Positions 37,736-47,459 of a stretch of 64,000 bases of DNA are shown piece after piece (position 1 is the stretch's first letter; each line of letters opens with the position of its first letter). Location of the stretch: the NCBI RefSeq assembly GCF_000495815.1, contig NZ_AWGE01000001.1, forward strand, positions 124,001-188,000, in the 5' to 3' direction. Origin of the DNA: Asticcacaulis sp. AC466. GTDB taxonomy: Bacteria; Pseudomonadota; Alphaproteobacteria; Caulobacterales; Caulobacteraceae. Made by a program: the position numbers and the translations under genes. Below the pieces are notes generated by a model, which was not told where the DNA came from, did no database searches, and worked only from the letters and a program-made list of their open reading frames with translations.

Positions 37736-38507
37736 ATTTCGCGGGCATCATCTTCTTGATTTCGGCGATCGCCTTGGCGGGATTAAGTCCCTTGGGGCAA
37801 ACTTGCGCGCAGTTCATGATGGTGTGGCAGCGATAGAGCTTGAACGGATCTTCCAGTGCTTCCAGGCGAGCTTTCTGATTTTCATCGCGTGAGTCGGCGA
37901 TCCAGCGGTAAGCCTGAAGCAGAGCCGCCGGACCCAGATACTTGTCCTGGTTCCACCAGTAGCTCGGGCACGAGGTCGAGCAGCAGGCGCAAAGGATGCA
38001 CTCATAGAGGCCGTCGAGTTTGTCCCGGTTCTTCGGGCTTTGCAGGCGTTCCTTTTCGGGGTCCGGCGTCTTGGCTTCAAGCCAGGGCTCAATCGAGGCG
38101 TACTGGTTGTAGAAACCTGTCAGGTCGGGGACGAGGTCCTTAACCACCGGCATGTGCGGCAAAGGCGCAATGGTGATGTCACCGGAAAATTCGTCATGGC
38201 CCTTGGTGCAGGCTAGGGTGTTGCGTCCGCCGATGTTCATGGCGCACGACCCGCAGATGCCTTCGCGGCAGGAGCGGCGGAAGCTGAGCGTCGAGTCGAT
38301 ATTGTTCTTGATGTGGATCAGGCTGTCGAGCAGCATCGGGCCGTGATCGGCGCTGTCGACCTCATAGGTGTCCCAGCGCGGATTTTCACCCGAATCCGGA
38401 TCGAAGCGGTAGATCTTGTAGGTCCGCGTCGTCTTCGTCCGCTTGGCGGCCTTGTAGCGCTTGCCCGGTTTGATCTTTGAATCGCGGGGAAGGGTTAACT
38501 CAACCAT
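37734..38507 (-). CDS. sdhB: Succinate dehydrogenase iron-sulfur subunit
   Basis: The 257-residue subunit carries the three iron-sulfur clusters passing electrons from SdhA to ubiquinone. The [2Fe-2S] ligands are in [13 protein letters not shown] and the following Cys (TLACTKG); the [4Fe-4S] and [3Fe-4S] ligands are in [12 protein letters not shown] and [17 protein letters not shown]. The N-terminal extension of about 20 basic residues is longer than in E. coli but usual in alphaproteobacteria. It follows sdhA by 10 bases in the order sdhC-D-A-B on the minus strand. Confidence 0.98.
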   Translation of the reverse strand: MVELTLPRDSKIKPGKRYKAAKRTKTTRTYKIYRFDPDSGENPRWDTYEVDSADHGPMLLDSLIHIKNNIDSTLSFRRSCREGICGSCAMNIGGRNTLACTKGHDEFSGDITIAPLPHMPVVKDLVPDLTGFYNQYASIEPWLEAKTPDPEKERLQSPKNRDKLDGLYECILCACCSTSCPSYWWNQDKYLGPAALLQAYRWIADSRDENQKARLEALEDPFKLYRCHTIMNCAQVCPKGLNPAKAIAEIKKMMPAK

Positions 38508-38517
38508 CTATACGCTC

Positions 38518-40323
38518 CTAGTACACACGCGCCTTAGGCGCGATATAGGCGATGTCGTTCGTCATGGTGTAGGTATGCACCGGACGATAGTCCGTGCGCA
38601 CGGCGCCGGTCTGGGTGTCGATCCACATCAGGGTGTGTTTCATCCAGACATCGTCGTTGCGATTCGGGAAGTCTTCGCGGGCATGGGCGCCACGGCTTTC
38701 TTCGCGGTTGGCCGCCGAGTTCACCGTGACGACGGCCTGATTGATCAGGTTGTCGTATTCCAGCGCTTCGATCAGATCGGTGTTCCAGATCAGGCCGCGA
38801 TCCTTGATGCCGAGGTCGCGTGACGCGGCGTGAATCTCACCGAGATGCTTGACGCCGTCCTGCAGGGTTTCGCCGGTCCGGAAGACAGCGGCGTCGCGCT
38901 GCATGGCGACTTGCATGTCGAGGCGCAACTTGGCGGTCGGCGTTGCACCGGAGGCATTGCGGAAGCGATCGAGACGGGCCAGGTGCGCATCGACCTGAGT
39001 GGTGCCGATGTTCTTGTGCGCCGAGTTGGGGGCGACCAGTTCCTTGGCGCGCTTGCCGGCGGCGCGGCCGAAGACGACCAGGTCGATCAGCGAATTGGAG
39101 CCAAGGCGGTTGGCGCCATGCACCGACACGCAGGCGGCTTCGCCCACGGCCATCAAGCCCGGCACGACCGTGTCGGGGTTGCCGTCTTTCAGCGTCAGGA
39201 CTTCGCCGTGATAATTGGTCGGGATGCCGCCCATATTGTAGTGCACGGTCGGGATGACCGGGATCGGTTCCTTGGTCACATCGACGCCGGCGAAAATCTT
39301 GGCCGATTCCGAGATGCCCGGCAGACGCTTGTGCAGGATTTCCGGCGGCAGATGATCGAGGTGCAGGAAGATGTGATCCTTCTTCGGACCGACGCCGCGT
39401 CCTTCGCGAATTTCCATGGTCATCGAGCGGGAAACAACATCGCGCGACGCCAGGTCCTTGGCGGACGGGGCGTAGCGTTCCATGAAGCGCTCGCCGGCGG
39501 AGTTAGTCAGATAGCCGCCTTCGCCACGGGCACCTTCGGTAATCAGGCAGCCCGAGCCGTAGATGCCGGTGGGGTGGAACTGGACGAATTCCATGTCCTG
39601 CAAGGGCAGGCCGGCGCGCAGCACCATGGCGTTGCCGTCGCCCGTGCAGGTGTGGGCCGATGTTGCGGAGAAGTAGGCACGGCCATAACCGCCGGTGGCC
39701 AGGATGACCAGGTGGGCGCGGAAGACGTGAATGTCGCCGTTATCGAGCTGCCAGGTCGTGACGCCGCGGCAGACGCCGTCGTCCATGATCAGGTCAAGCG
39801 CGAAGTGTTCGATGAAGAACTCGACATTGTTGCGCACAGACTGACCATACAATGTGTGCAGCATGGCGTGGCCGGTTCGGTCGGCGGCGGCGCAGGTGCG
39901 CTGCACCGGGCCTTCACCGAAATTCTTGGTCATGCCGCCGAAGGGGCGTTGATAGATCTTGCCGTCTTCGGTGCGCGAAAACGGCACGCCCCAGTGTTCC
40001 AGCTCATAAACGGCTTCCGGCGCGTTGCGGACCAGATATTCGATAGCGTCCTGATCGCCCAGCCAGTCCGACCCCTTGACGGTGTCGTACATGTGCCACT
40101 GCCACTTGTCCTCGCCCATATTGCCCAGGCTGGCGGCAACGCCGCCCTGGGCGGCCACGGTGTGTGAGCGGGTCGGAAAGACCTTGGTGATACAGGCGGT
40201 CTTGAGACCGGCCTGACCGGCGCCAAGCGCGGCCCGCAGGCCGGAACCGCCGGCACCGACGACGACCACGTCATATTCGTGGTTGATGATGTTGAACGGC
40301 TTCTGGGTGTTGTTCTGGGCCAT
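38518..40323 (-). CDS. sdhA: Succinate dehydrogenase flavoprotein subunit
   Basis: The 601-residue catalytic subunit binds FAD covalently and oxidises succinate to fumarate. The FAD motif [21 protein letters not shown] is near residue 20; [16 protein letters not shown] contains the flavinylated His; [21 protein letters not shown] and [11 protein letters not shown]-like elements are present ([12 protein letters not shown]). [17 protein letters not shown] is the C-terminal signature. The ATG at 40323 is preferred to 40347 because it is the usual family start; the upstream sdhD ends 4 bases earlier. It acts on the cytoplasmic face of the inner membrane. Confidence 0.98.
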   Translation of the reverse strand: MAQNNTQKPFNIINHEYDVVVVGAGGSGLRAALGAGQAGLKTACITKVFPTRSHTVAAQGGVAASLGNMGEDKWQWHMYDTVKGSDWLGDQDAIEYLVRNAPEAVYELEHWGVPFSRTEDGKIYQRPFGGMTKNFGEGPVQRTCAAADRTGHAMLHTLYGQSVRNNVEFFIEHFALDLIMDDGVCRGVTTWQLDNGDIHVFRAHLVILATGGYGRAYFSATSAHTCTGDGNAMVLRAGLPLQDMEFVQFHPTGIYGSGCLITEGARGEGGYLTNSAGERFMERYAPSAKDLASRDVVSRSMTMEIREGRGVGPKKDHIFLHLDHLPPEILHKRLPGISESAKIFAGVDVTKEPIPVIPTVHYNMGGIPTNYHGEVLTLKDGNPDTVVPGLMAVGEAACVSVHGANRLGSNSLIDLVVFGRAAGKRAKELVAPNSAHKNIGTTQVDAHLARLDRFRNASGATPTAKLRLDMQVAMQRDAAVFRTGETLQDGVKHLGEIHAASRDLGIKDRGLIWNTDLIEALEYDNLINQAVVTVNSAANREESRGAHAREDFPNRNDDVWMKHTLMWIDTQTGAVRTDYRPVHTYTMTNDIAYIAPKARVY

Positions 40324-40327
40324 GGGG

Positions 40328-40714
40328 TTAAGCCGCCTGATGTACAAGCCAGAGCGCGATGCCGGTGGCGATGACCAGGGCGGCGCTCAGGAGGAAGGTA
40401 AGGAAGATAGAAACACCGCGCATCGGGCCTGCCAGATAGTCATCGATGATGACCTTGACGCCCATATACATGTGCCACACCGAAATCAGCATGGTCAGCG
40501 CGATCAGGCTGGCATTGAGCGGCAGTTTGGCGAAGGCCAGGGCCGCGTCGAAACCGCCACCGGCTATGCCGTAGGCGGCATAGGCCGCCCAAAGGGTCAA
40601 CGGGATCAGGGCCAGCGAGGTGCCGCGTTCGGCCAACCATTCGCCGGCGCCGTGATGGGCCGATTTTTTCCAGTCTTTCGACGAACGAGCGCCGACATCA
40701 CGATTGTCACTCAT
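40328..40714 (-). CDS. sdhD: Succinate dehydrogenase membrane anchor subunit
   Basis: The 128-residue hydrophobic subunit anchors SdhAB and shares heme b and the quinone site with SdhC. Three helices are visible; the heme-ligand region is [16 protein letters not shown]. The ATG at 40714 overlaps the sdhC stop by ATGA, so translation is coupled, and AAGGTGACGCT is a good ribosome site. The open frame extends to 40789 but this is inside sdhC. Confidence 0.95.
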   Translation of the reverse strand: MSDNRDVGARSSKDWKKSAHHGAGEWLAERGTSLALIPLTLWAAYAAYGIAGGGFDAALAFAKLPLNASLIALTMLISVWHMYMGVKVIIDDYLAGPMRGVSIFLTFLLSAALVIATGIALWLVHQAA

Positions 40715-41124
40715 AGCGTCACCTTGCCGCTTGCGAAGAGAAGTGCCCAGAAGGCGAGGGTGAGAACGACGCCCAGAACCATGGTCCATAGGGCGATTTG
40801 ATCAGCCTTTTTTGGCTCGAAGCCGGTGCCGGTGTCCCAGATCAGGTGGCGCAAACCGCCGGTCAGGTGGACGAAGCCCGCCAGCGACAGGCCGAACCAG
40901 ACCAGCAGACCGAGCGGCGATGCGGCCAGGCTCAGGAAACAGGTATAGGCTTCACGGCCAAGCGCCAGCGATACCAGCCAGGCGGCGATCAGGATTGCAC
41001 CGGCGACAGACGCCGATCCGGTGACACGATGCAGGATCGAGCTGAACATAGTGGTGTGCCAGCGCCAGATCTGCAGGTGAGGTGAAAGCGGCCGGCGCGG
41101 CGTATGGGGAGGCATTGTCGACAT
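40711..41124 (-). CDS. sdhC: Succinate dehydrogenase cytochrome b556 subunit
   Basis: The 137-residue membrane subunit begins MSTMPPHTPRRPLSPHLQIWRW, the usual RPLSPHLQIYR-type start, and has three helices with the heme-binding HLTGGLRHLIWD. It is the first gene of sdhCDAB. ATG 41124 is chosen; the next ATG at 41115 is also possible, and neither has a clear ribosome site. The upstream region holds a candidate promoter. Confidence 0.94.
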   Translation of the reverse strand: MSTMPPHTPRRPLSPHLQIWRWHTTMFSSILHRVTGSASVAGAILIAAWLVSLALGREAYTCFLSLAASPLGLLVWFGLSLAGFVHLTGGLRHLIWDTGTGFEPKKADQIALWTMVLGVVLTLAFWALLFASGKVTL

Positions 41125-41189
41125 CTGCGGTCTTGACCCATGTCTTGTACCGGTGCGAGTAAGCAACCGGGAACGTTACACTTGCGGGT

Positions 41190-41217
41190 CTTTTAGACCC
41201 TGAAACGGCTCTGTCAA
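41190..41217 (-). promoter_or_regulatory. Candidate sdh promoter
   Basis: On the minus strand TTGACA (41212-41217) and TAAAAG (41190-41195) are separated by 16 bases, about 65 bases upstream of sdhC. The -35 is perfect, the -10 weaker. A short palindrome (GGGTCT-N3-AGACCC) overlaps the -10 and could be an operator. The rest of the 330-base gap up to 41455 shows nothing I can identify. Confidence 0.45.
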
Positions 41218-41455
41218 TCAAGCTTTCCATGCTCAAAGCCATTATTTTAAAGGCGCGTACTGCAAACGCTTCGCATCCGCAGCATTCTGTTGTTGCGGGA
41301 CCATCACATGAATGTGTCTGCCCCAGCTTCGACAAATTCCTGTTGTTCACTCACAGGGTGAAAGAATTCTTAAGAACCGGCTGATTAGCTCATAGTTCCG
41401 CAGCCCCGGTTTCGCAATACCGACAGTAACGCCCATCCGTAGAGAGTATCCCGTA

Positions 41456-42082
41456 GTGATTTCTGCCCTGATCCTTTCCGCCGCTCTTATGGCCCCCGCC
41501 CAGGATCTGCCCGATGGCCCTCAGCCATATCAGGCTCCGGCTGCCCAGGCCCCGCAAAATGTGCCTCAAAACTCGCCCATCCTGTCTCCGTCGGTGACCA
41601 ATGGCGACGTAGCGCCGCCTGCCACGGCGCGGTCGGGTGGGGCGATCAGCGTCGACGCCTATCGCCGCGATTACGAAGGCCCTAAGGACTCGCGCGAGCT
41701 GAGCTACGATTCCGGGCTTCTGTCCGCCTATGTCAACAAGGAAAAGCAGATCGGCAATATGGAGGGGTCGTGGGTTGTGACGACCTTGGATGGTCGCAAG
41801 TTGGTCGGGCTTGAGCTGCGCAGCGACAATCTGGTCAGCGGCCGTCTCGAAGGCGCGTGGCGGTCGATGCTGGCCGGTTTCGGCATGAACAATTCCGGTT
41901 TCATCTCCGATATCAACATGACCGGCCGCGATTTCGAAATCAATTATTTCGCCGGTGGCGCCCGGTCGCCGACCATCCTGCATTTCACCAAGGGCGTTGA
42001 TGGCCGTTGGGGCGGCTATATGCTCGACACCACCGGCCACAAAACCCCGGTTACCTTGACCCAGGTGCGCATGGGAAATTAG
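41456..42082 (+). CDS. Hypothetical exported protein
   Basis: A 208-residue protein starting at GTG with a short signal-like segment (MISALILSAALMAPAQ) followed by a Pro/Gln/Ala-rich linker and a globular C-terminal half (GSWVVTTLDGRKLVGLELRSD...FEINYFAGGARSPTILHFTKG). I recognise no domain. It lies between the divergent sdh operon and mdh. GAGAG lies about 10 bases before the GTG. Confidence 0.75.
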   Translation: MISALILSAALMAPAQDLPDGPQPYQAPAAQAPQNVPQNSPILSPSVTNGDVAPPATARSGGAISVDAYRRDYEGPKDSRELSYDSGLLSAYVNKEKQIGNMEGSWVVTTLDGRKLVGLELRSDNLVSGRLEGAWRSMLAGFGMNNSGFISDINMTGRDFEINYFAGGARSPTILHFTKGVDGRWGGYMLDTTGHKTPVTLTQVRMGN

Positions 42083-42191
42083 TCGGGCGCTTAGCCCACA
42101 TGGTCGTTCATCTGATTTAAAGGGCTGGGCGCTAAACAGGCGGCACTTTTTTAGGTGCCGTGCAGCAAAGGCTTGCGCGGTGGATCGTTAA

Positions 42192-43205
<1,014 letters not shown>

Positions 43206-43232
43206 TCTTTCCGGAAGGCCGGAAGTTAAGGG

Positions 43233-43260
43233 AGCCGCCCCAAAAAGGGCGGCTTTTTTA
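43233..43260 (+). terminator. Terminator of mdh
   Basis: AGCCGCCC and GGGCGGCT form a perfect 8-pair stem with a short A-rich loop, followed by a T-run, 28 bases after the stop. Confidence 0.9.
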
Positions 43261-43318
43261 TTATGAGCTGTGGTAGGCTGCTGTCAGATGTCTGAGGTGG
43301 CTGTCTGAGGAGTCTGCC

Positions 43319-44041
43319 ATGCACTATTCATCCCGGTTGTTTACGCTCATGTGGATTGTCCCCTTGGCCGTTCTTTCGGCGTGCAGCAGCCAGGCGGCGA
43401 AGGATCAGGGCGCCGGGACGCCGGATCGGGGCGGTGCGTCATCATCTGCGTCTGCCTCTGGTCTTGCCACCGATACCGCAACTGTCACGCCGAGCTTCGA
43501 TTGTGCGAAGGCCACGCTCAAGGTCGAATTGGCGGTGTGCGCTAATCCCCGTCTGGCCCGGCTCGATGGCGAACTGACGCGTCTGTACGACAAGGCCGGA
43601 AAGACGCCGGGCATCGACCGCGGGCAGTTGCAGCGCCTTCAGGGTGGCTGGCTGAATAAACGCAATGCCTGTGCGGCGGCGTCGGACGCAACGGTGTGCC
43701 TGATCGACGCCTATGCCGGGCGTATTGCCGACCTCAGGTCCACATACCCTGCGGTGAACGACGATGCCGGCATGAGTCTGGGCCCGATCGTGTGGCATTG
43801 CGCGGGCAAGCCGGACGTCGTTTCCACCTTTTTCAACGATGTTGCCGGCGGTGACGATTCCTTCGTCTATCTGAAATGGAGCGGCAAGGCCGCCGTGCTG
43901 GAGCAGGCCGTCAGCGCCTCCGGTGCCCGATATGAGGGGCGGTTGGGCGACGGAGACTATGAATTCTGGACCAAGGGCAATGAGACACAGTTTTCGGTGC
44001 CCGGTGCAGTGGGGATTAATTGTACGGAGACGAACGGATGA
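43319..44041 (+). CDS. Lipoprotein combining LprI-like and MliC-like parts (putative lysozyme inhibitor)
   Basis: A 240-residue lipoprotein: the signal ends in LSAC (Cys22), then a Ser/Ala linker. Residues ~58-130 (SFDCAKATLKVELAVCANPRLARLDGELTRLY, LNKRNACAAASDATVCL) match the LprI/DUF1311 cysteine pattern. The C-terminal ~80 residues (YLKWSGKAAVLEQAVSASGARYE...EFWTKGNETQFSVPG...NC) resemble the MliC lysozyme-inhibitor fold. Both domains inhibit lysozyme in known proteins, so the fusion probably protects peptidoglycan at the outer membrane or periplasm. It overlaps the next lipoprotein gene by ATGA, so they are coupled. Domain assignment is from pattern, not a search. Confidence 0.8.
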   Translation: MHYSSRLFTLMWIVPLAVLSACSSQAAKDQGAGTPDRGGASSSASASGLATDTATVTPSFDCAKATLKVELAVCANPRLARLDGELTRLYDKAGKTPGIDRGQLQRLQGGWLNKRNACAAASDATVCLIDAYAGRIADLRSTYPAVNDDAGMSLGPIVWHCAGKPDVVSTFFNDVAGGDDSFVYLKWSGKAAVLEQAVSASGARYEGRLGDGDYEFWTKGNETQFSVPGAVGINCTETNG

Positions 44042-44355
44042 AACGATCGATCTTGACGATGGCGGCTTTCGGGGCCTTGCTGCTTCTGTCGGCCTGTGCC
44101 GAAAGACCAATGGGCGGACCGCATGATCCGGCCCTGGTGCGCGGCCTGATAGACGGACTTCTGGCGCCCATTTCCTTTGTCATTTCCCTGTTTTCCGACA
44201 CAGTGCGCATGTATGCCTATCCCAATATCGGACGGTGGTACGATCTGGGATTTTTGATCGGCCTGAGCGCCTGGGGTGGGGGTGCGTCCACCGTCACGCG
44301 CTACGTCTATGTCGACCGCCGCACCGGCCGCACCCTGGATATCGAGAATAGATAG
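44038..44355 (+). CDS. Small conserved-looking lipoprotein
   Basis: A 105-residue protein with lipobox SACAERP after a hydrophobic signal. The mature part has a hydrophobic stretch (GLLAPISFVISLFSDTVRMYAYP) and NIGRWYDLGFLIGLSAWGGG. This resembles a family of small bacterial lipoproteins of unknown role; the function is not known. ATG 44038 overlaps the preceding stop (ATGA) and has GGAG upstream. Its own stop shares one base with the following GTG. Confidence 0.8.
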   Translation: MKRSILTMAAFGALLLLSACAERPMGGPHDPALVRGLIDGLLAPISFVISLFSDTVRMYAYPNIGRWYDLGFLIGLSAWGGGASTVTRYVYVDRRTGRTLDIENR

Positions 44356-44954
44356 TGCCGACATTGCCATATGCCTCTCCGCTGGGTCCGACCCTGGAAA
44401 CCGAGCGTCTGATCCTGCGCCCGCCGGTCGCCGAAGATTTCGACGGTTTTTGCGCCTTTCATGCCGATGAAAACGCCATGACCTATCTGGGCGGTGTTCT
44501 GCCGCCGCCCGTCGTGTGGCGCAACATGCGATCCATGGCCGGGGCGTGGGCGCTGGACGGATTTTCCATGTTTTCGGTGATCGAGAAAACCTCCGGTGAC
44601 TGGATCGGCCGTATAGGCCCGCTCTTTCCCAAGGATTGGCCGGGGCGTGAGGTCGGATGGGGACTGTTGTCCAGATACTGGGGCAAGGGGTACGCCCGCG
44701 AGGCCGCCATTGCCTCGATGGACTTCGTATTTGACACACTTGGCTGGGAGGACGTCATCCATAGTATCGACGCGCGCAACGACGGCTCCGCAGCGGTTGC
44801 CCGAAGTTTGGGGTCTTACCTGATGCGGGAGGCCCGGTTGCCGCCGCCGTTCGAAAGCCACGTCGTTGACATCTGGGGGCAGACACGGGGCGAATGGCGG
44901 GTGAATCGGACCCGTCTAATAGGGCAGTTAAAGCGTCCTGAAAAACGGGGTTGA
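44355..44954 (+). CDS. GNAT-family N-acetyltransferase (RimJ/RimL type)
   Basis: A 199-residue acetyl-CoA-dependent acetyltransferase. LETERLILRPPVAEDFDGF is the RimJ/RimL-like start; GWGLLSRYWGKGYAREA carries the acetyl-CoA binding loop (Q/RxxGxG/A-type). The substrate cannot be predicted. It begins at GTG, one base overlapping the previous stop, so it is third in a tightly coupled set of three with the two lipoproteins. The C-terminus ends before the ArsR promoter region. Confidence 0.88.
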   Translation: MPTLPYASPLGPTLETERLILRPPVAEDFDGFCAFHADENAMTYLGGVLPPPVVWRNMRSMAGAWALDGFSMFSVIEKTSGDWIGRIGPLFPKDWPGREVGWGLLSRYWGKGYAREAAIASMDFVFDTLGWEDVIHSIDARNDGSAAVARSLGSYLMREARLPPPFESHVVDIWGQTRGEWRVNRTRLIGQLKRPEKRG

Positions 44955-44969
44955 CACCTGCCGCTATTT

Positions 44970-44999
44970 AACCGATAGGTTATTTAACGACTTGGTTAA
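44970..44999. promoter_or_regulatory. Candidate ArsR-type operator
   Basis: Two palindromes, AACC-N4-GGTT (44970-44981) and TTAAC-N6-GTTAA (44984-44999), lie directly upstream of the arsR-type gene, just after a perfect TTGACA at 44951-44956. The position is what is expected for autorepression. Only TTAA-N8-TTAA is present, so it is not a CtrA site (which needs N7). Confidence 0.5.
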
Positions 45000-45025
45000 A
45001 TTTTGCTTGTAGAGAGTAACCCCTG

Positions 45026-45364
45026 ATGTCTAATGACCGTCTGTCCCAGACCCTGACCGCCCTTGCGGACCCGACACGACGCGCCATCCTGGCTCGCCTG
45101 TCCTTGGGGGAGACATCGGTTACCGAACTGGCCGAGCCTTTCGACATGAGCTTGCCTGCCGTATCCAAGCATCTCAAGGTCTTGGAAAAGGCCGGCTTGA
45201 TTTCGCGCGGCCGCGAAGCGCAGTGGCGCCCATGCCGGCTGGAGCCGGGGCCGCTAAAGGAGGTCGATGCCTGGATCGGTGAGTACCGCAGGATGTGGGA
45301 GGCGCGGTTAGATCGCCTCGACGCCTATCTGAAGACGCTTAAACCCCAGGGACCGACCAACTAG
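45026..45364 (+). CDS. ArsR-family transcriptional regulator
   Basis: A 112-residue winged-helix regulator. LADPTRRAILARLSLGETSVTELAEPFDMSLPAVSKHLKVLEKAGLI is the classic ArsR DNA-binding core. The metal-binding cysteine motif ELCVCDL of SmtB/ArsR is absent; the subgroup is the one that usually precedes SRPBCC/AHSA1 genes (SdpR-like). It is followed by four such genes, and a candidate operator lies upstream, so it is probably their autoregulated repressor. Confidence 0.93.
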   Translation: MSNDRLSQTLTALADPTRRAILARLSLGETSVTELAEPFDMSLPAVSKHLKVLEKAGLISRGREAQWRPCRLEPGPLKEVDAWIGEYRRMWEARLDRLDAYLKTLKPQGPTN

Positions 45365-45463
45365 ATTTGAGATCAGGGAGGCTGGAGGCAGTGGGACATG
45401 CGCGTTCGGACCGACTTTCACACCCTCTGGACAACGAAGCTATCCTTGCAGGAAAGGAAAAGA

Positions 45464-45922
45464 ATGACAGACGCCCCCATGCAGGACGCGACGACAGGTT
45501 TTCAGGTCGTCAATACCCGCCGGTTGCCGTTCACGCAGCAACAGGTGTTTCAGGCCTTCGCCGACCCCGACCAATTGATGATCTGGTGGGGACCGGAAGG
45601 TTTCACCAACCGCTTCCAGACCTTCGACCTGCGCATTGGCGGACAGTGGCTGTTCACCATGATCAATGACACCGGCAAGATGTTCGATAACGTCAAGGAA
45701 TTCCTCGAAATCGAGGCCCCGGAAAAGATCGTTTTTCGCCACCTAGAGCCTATGCATGATTTCGTGATGACCATTCTGACCGAGGCGGTCGGGGCGCACT
45801 GTGATCTGACCTGGATCATGGACTTCGTGCCCGGCAGCGACGCGGACATGGAGCCGTTTCTCCATAATGCCAACGAACAGAATTTCGACCGCCTGGAAGC
45901 CCACCTGACCAACACCCTCTAA
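45464..45922 (+). CDS. SRPBCC (AHSA1-like) domain protein 1
   Basis: A 152-residue protein of the START/Bet v 1-like SRPBCC fold, AHSA1 group: NTRRLPFTQQQVFQAFADPDQLMIWWGPEGFTNRFQTFDLRIGGQWLFTM is the typical N-terminal half. The ATG at 45464 has AAGGAAAAGA upstream; the frame opens at 45398. It is the first of four tandem SRPBCC genes after an ArsR regulator. Ligand is unknown. Confidence 0.88.
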   Translation: MTDAPMQDATTGFQVVNTRRLPFTQQQVFQAFADPDQLMIWWGPEGFTNRFQTFDLRIGGQWLFTMINDTGKMFDNVKEFLEIEAPEKIVFRHLEPMHDFVMTILTEAVGAHCDLTWIMDFVPGSDADMEPFLHNANEQNFDRLEAHLTNTL

Positions 45923-45935
45923 GGACAAGACGATA

Positions 45936-46454
45936 ATGCCATTGGAAACGCCTTACGCCGAAGACGAAGTCTTTACCCTGTCGCGCACCTTCGATGCCTC
46001 GCCGGTCCTGTTGTGGGACGTGCTGACCCGGGCTGAACATTTGGCCAAATGGTTTGGGCCCGTCGGAATGCCCCTGGTTGTCAAATCGCTCGATTTCACG
46101 GTTGGCGGCACCTTCCTCTACGGGATGCAGATGCCGACGGGTCTGACCATGTGGGGTAAATGGGTTTTTCGCGACATCCAGGCGCCCAAGGGCCTGGCCT
46201 ATGTCGTTTCCTTTTGCACCGAGGCGGGCGAGCCCGTCCGTCATCCGATGGCGCCCCTCTGGCCGCTCGAAGTTCTGGCGGTGCAGACACTGACCGAAAA
46301 GGACGGCAAGACCGTCTATGAAAGCCGGTCCTACCCGATAAATGCGACGCCGGAAGAGCGCGCCGTCTTCAAGGCCGGCCATGCCAGCATGCAGATGGGC
46401 TTCAGCGGCACCCTTGCACAACTCGAGGCCTATCTGGCTCAGGTGCAATCGTGA
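45936..46454 (+). CDS. SRPBCC (AHSA1-like) domain protein 2
   Basis: A 172-residue AHSA1-type protein: FDASPVLLWDVLTRAEHLAKWFGPVGMPLVVKSLDFTVGG. It follows the first by 13 bases (AGGACAAGACG ribosome site). Its stop overlaps the next gene's GTG start by four bases (GTGA). It is clearly a paralogue of its neighbours by motif (WxGP...DFTVGG), diverged in the second half. Confidence 0.88.
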   Translation: MPLETPYAEDEVFTLSRTFDASPVLLWDVLTRAEHLAKWFGPVGMPLVVKSLDFTVGGTFLYGMQMPTGLTMWGKWVFRDIQAPKGLAYVVSFCTEAGEPVRHPMAPLWPLEVLAVQTLTEKDGKTVYESRSYPINATPEERAVFKAGHASMQMGFSGTLAQLEAYLAQVQS

Positions 46455-46930
46455 CGCGGTCGGCTAAGCCGGAAACCTTTTCGGTCGAACGCACATATGA
46501 TCATCCGCTGTCGCTCGTCTTCTGGGCTTTTACCAACCTTGAGGCCAAGACGGTGTGGTTCGGCGGTGGCGCGCAGGGATGGGACGTCAGTCATCATAGT
46601 CTAGACTTTACCGTCGGGGGCTGGGAGCGGTGGCGCGGCCGCCCCAACCCCGAGGCGCCATGGATGACCAATGACGCCCTCTACCTTGATATCCTGGCTG
46701 ATGAGCGCATTATCTTCAGCTACCACATGACTATGGATGAGGCCCTGTTCACCGTATCGCAACAGGTCCTGGAGTTTTCAGCAAAGGGAAGCGGCTGCCA
46801 TATCAAGGTGGTCGAGCAGATTTTGTTCATCGACGGTGTCGATCACCTCGAAGACCGCATCGCCGGAACACAGGGGATGCTGGATAATCTCGCCGCCTAC
46901 CTGTCCACTCTTCCGGAGAGTGCGAAATGA
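46451..46930 (+). CDS. SRPBCC (AHSA1-like) domain protein 3
   Basis: A 159-residue AHSA1-type protein (VERTYDHPLSLVFWAFTNLEAKTVWFGGGAQGWDV, then LDFTVGGWERWRG). It starts at GTG overlapping the previous stop and ends with ATGA overlap into the next gene, so translation is coupled on both sides. Confidence 0.88.
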   Translation: MTRSAKPETFSVERTYDHPLSLVFWAFTNLEAKTVWFGGGAQGWDVSHHSLDFTVGGWERWRGRPNPEAPWMTNDALYLDILADERIIFSYHMTMDEALFTVSQQVLEFSAKGSGCHIKVVEQILFIDGVDHLEDRIAGTQGMLDNLAAYLSTLPESAK

Positions 46931-47457
46931 TTGCCATGATCGTTATTCTGGTGCTGGCGGCGCTGGTTACCTTCCTGATCGTGGTTGTCGCCAAGCCGAA
47001 TAATTTCCGCCTGCAAAGGTCGGCAACCATCAAGGCGGCACCAGACGCCATCTATGCCCATATTGCCGACTTTCACCGCTGGCGGGACTGGTCACCATGG
47101 GAGCAGCTGGACCCCAATATGACGCGCAGCTACAGCGGCGCCAATGAGGGCATCGGCGCGGTCTATGACTGGCAAAGCCATGGCAAGGCCGGTCACGGCC
47201 GGATGACGATCCGCGAGGCGGCGCCGGGCCAGCGGCTTCTCATCAATCTCGATTTCATCAAGCCCTTTCCCGCCACCAATACGGCCGAGTTCCTGCTTCA
47301 GCCGCAGGGTGATGCGACGGTGGTGACCTGGGCCATGTTCGGGCCCTCGCCCTTCATGTCGAAGCTGATGGGGACGCTCATGAACATGGACGACCTGGTC
47401 GGCAAGGATTTCGAACAGGGTCTGACGAATCTGAAACGTGTTAGCGAAGGCGCCTGA
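46927..47457 (+). CDS. Membrane-anchored SRPBCC protein (polyketide-cyclase-like)
   Basis: A 176-residue protein with an N-terminal membrane helix (residues ~4-22, MIVILVLAALVTFLIVVV) followed by an SRPBCC domain of the polyketide cyclase type (RSATIKAAPDAIYAHIADFHRWRDWSPWEQLDPNM). The anchor sets it apart from the three soluble neighbours. It overlaps gene 3 by ATGA. The four tandem members are probably one transcript under the ArsR regulator. Confidence 0.88.
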   Translation: MIAMIVILVLAALVTFLIVVVAKPNNFRLQRSATIKAAPDAIYAHIADFHRWRDWSPWEQLDPNMTRSYSGANEGIGAVYDWQSHGKAGHGRMTIREAAPGQRLLINLDFIKPFPATNTAEFLLQPQGDATVVTWAMFGPSPFMSKLMGTLMNMDDLVGKDFEQGLTNLKRVSEGA

Positions 47458-47459
47458 TC

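Noticed and set aside
44984-44999. CtrA site upstream of arsR
   Set aside because: The two TTAA half-sites are separated by 8, not 7, bases.
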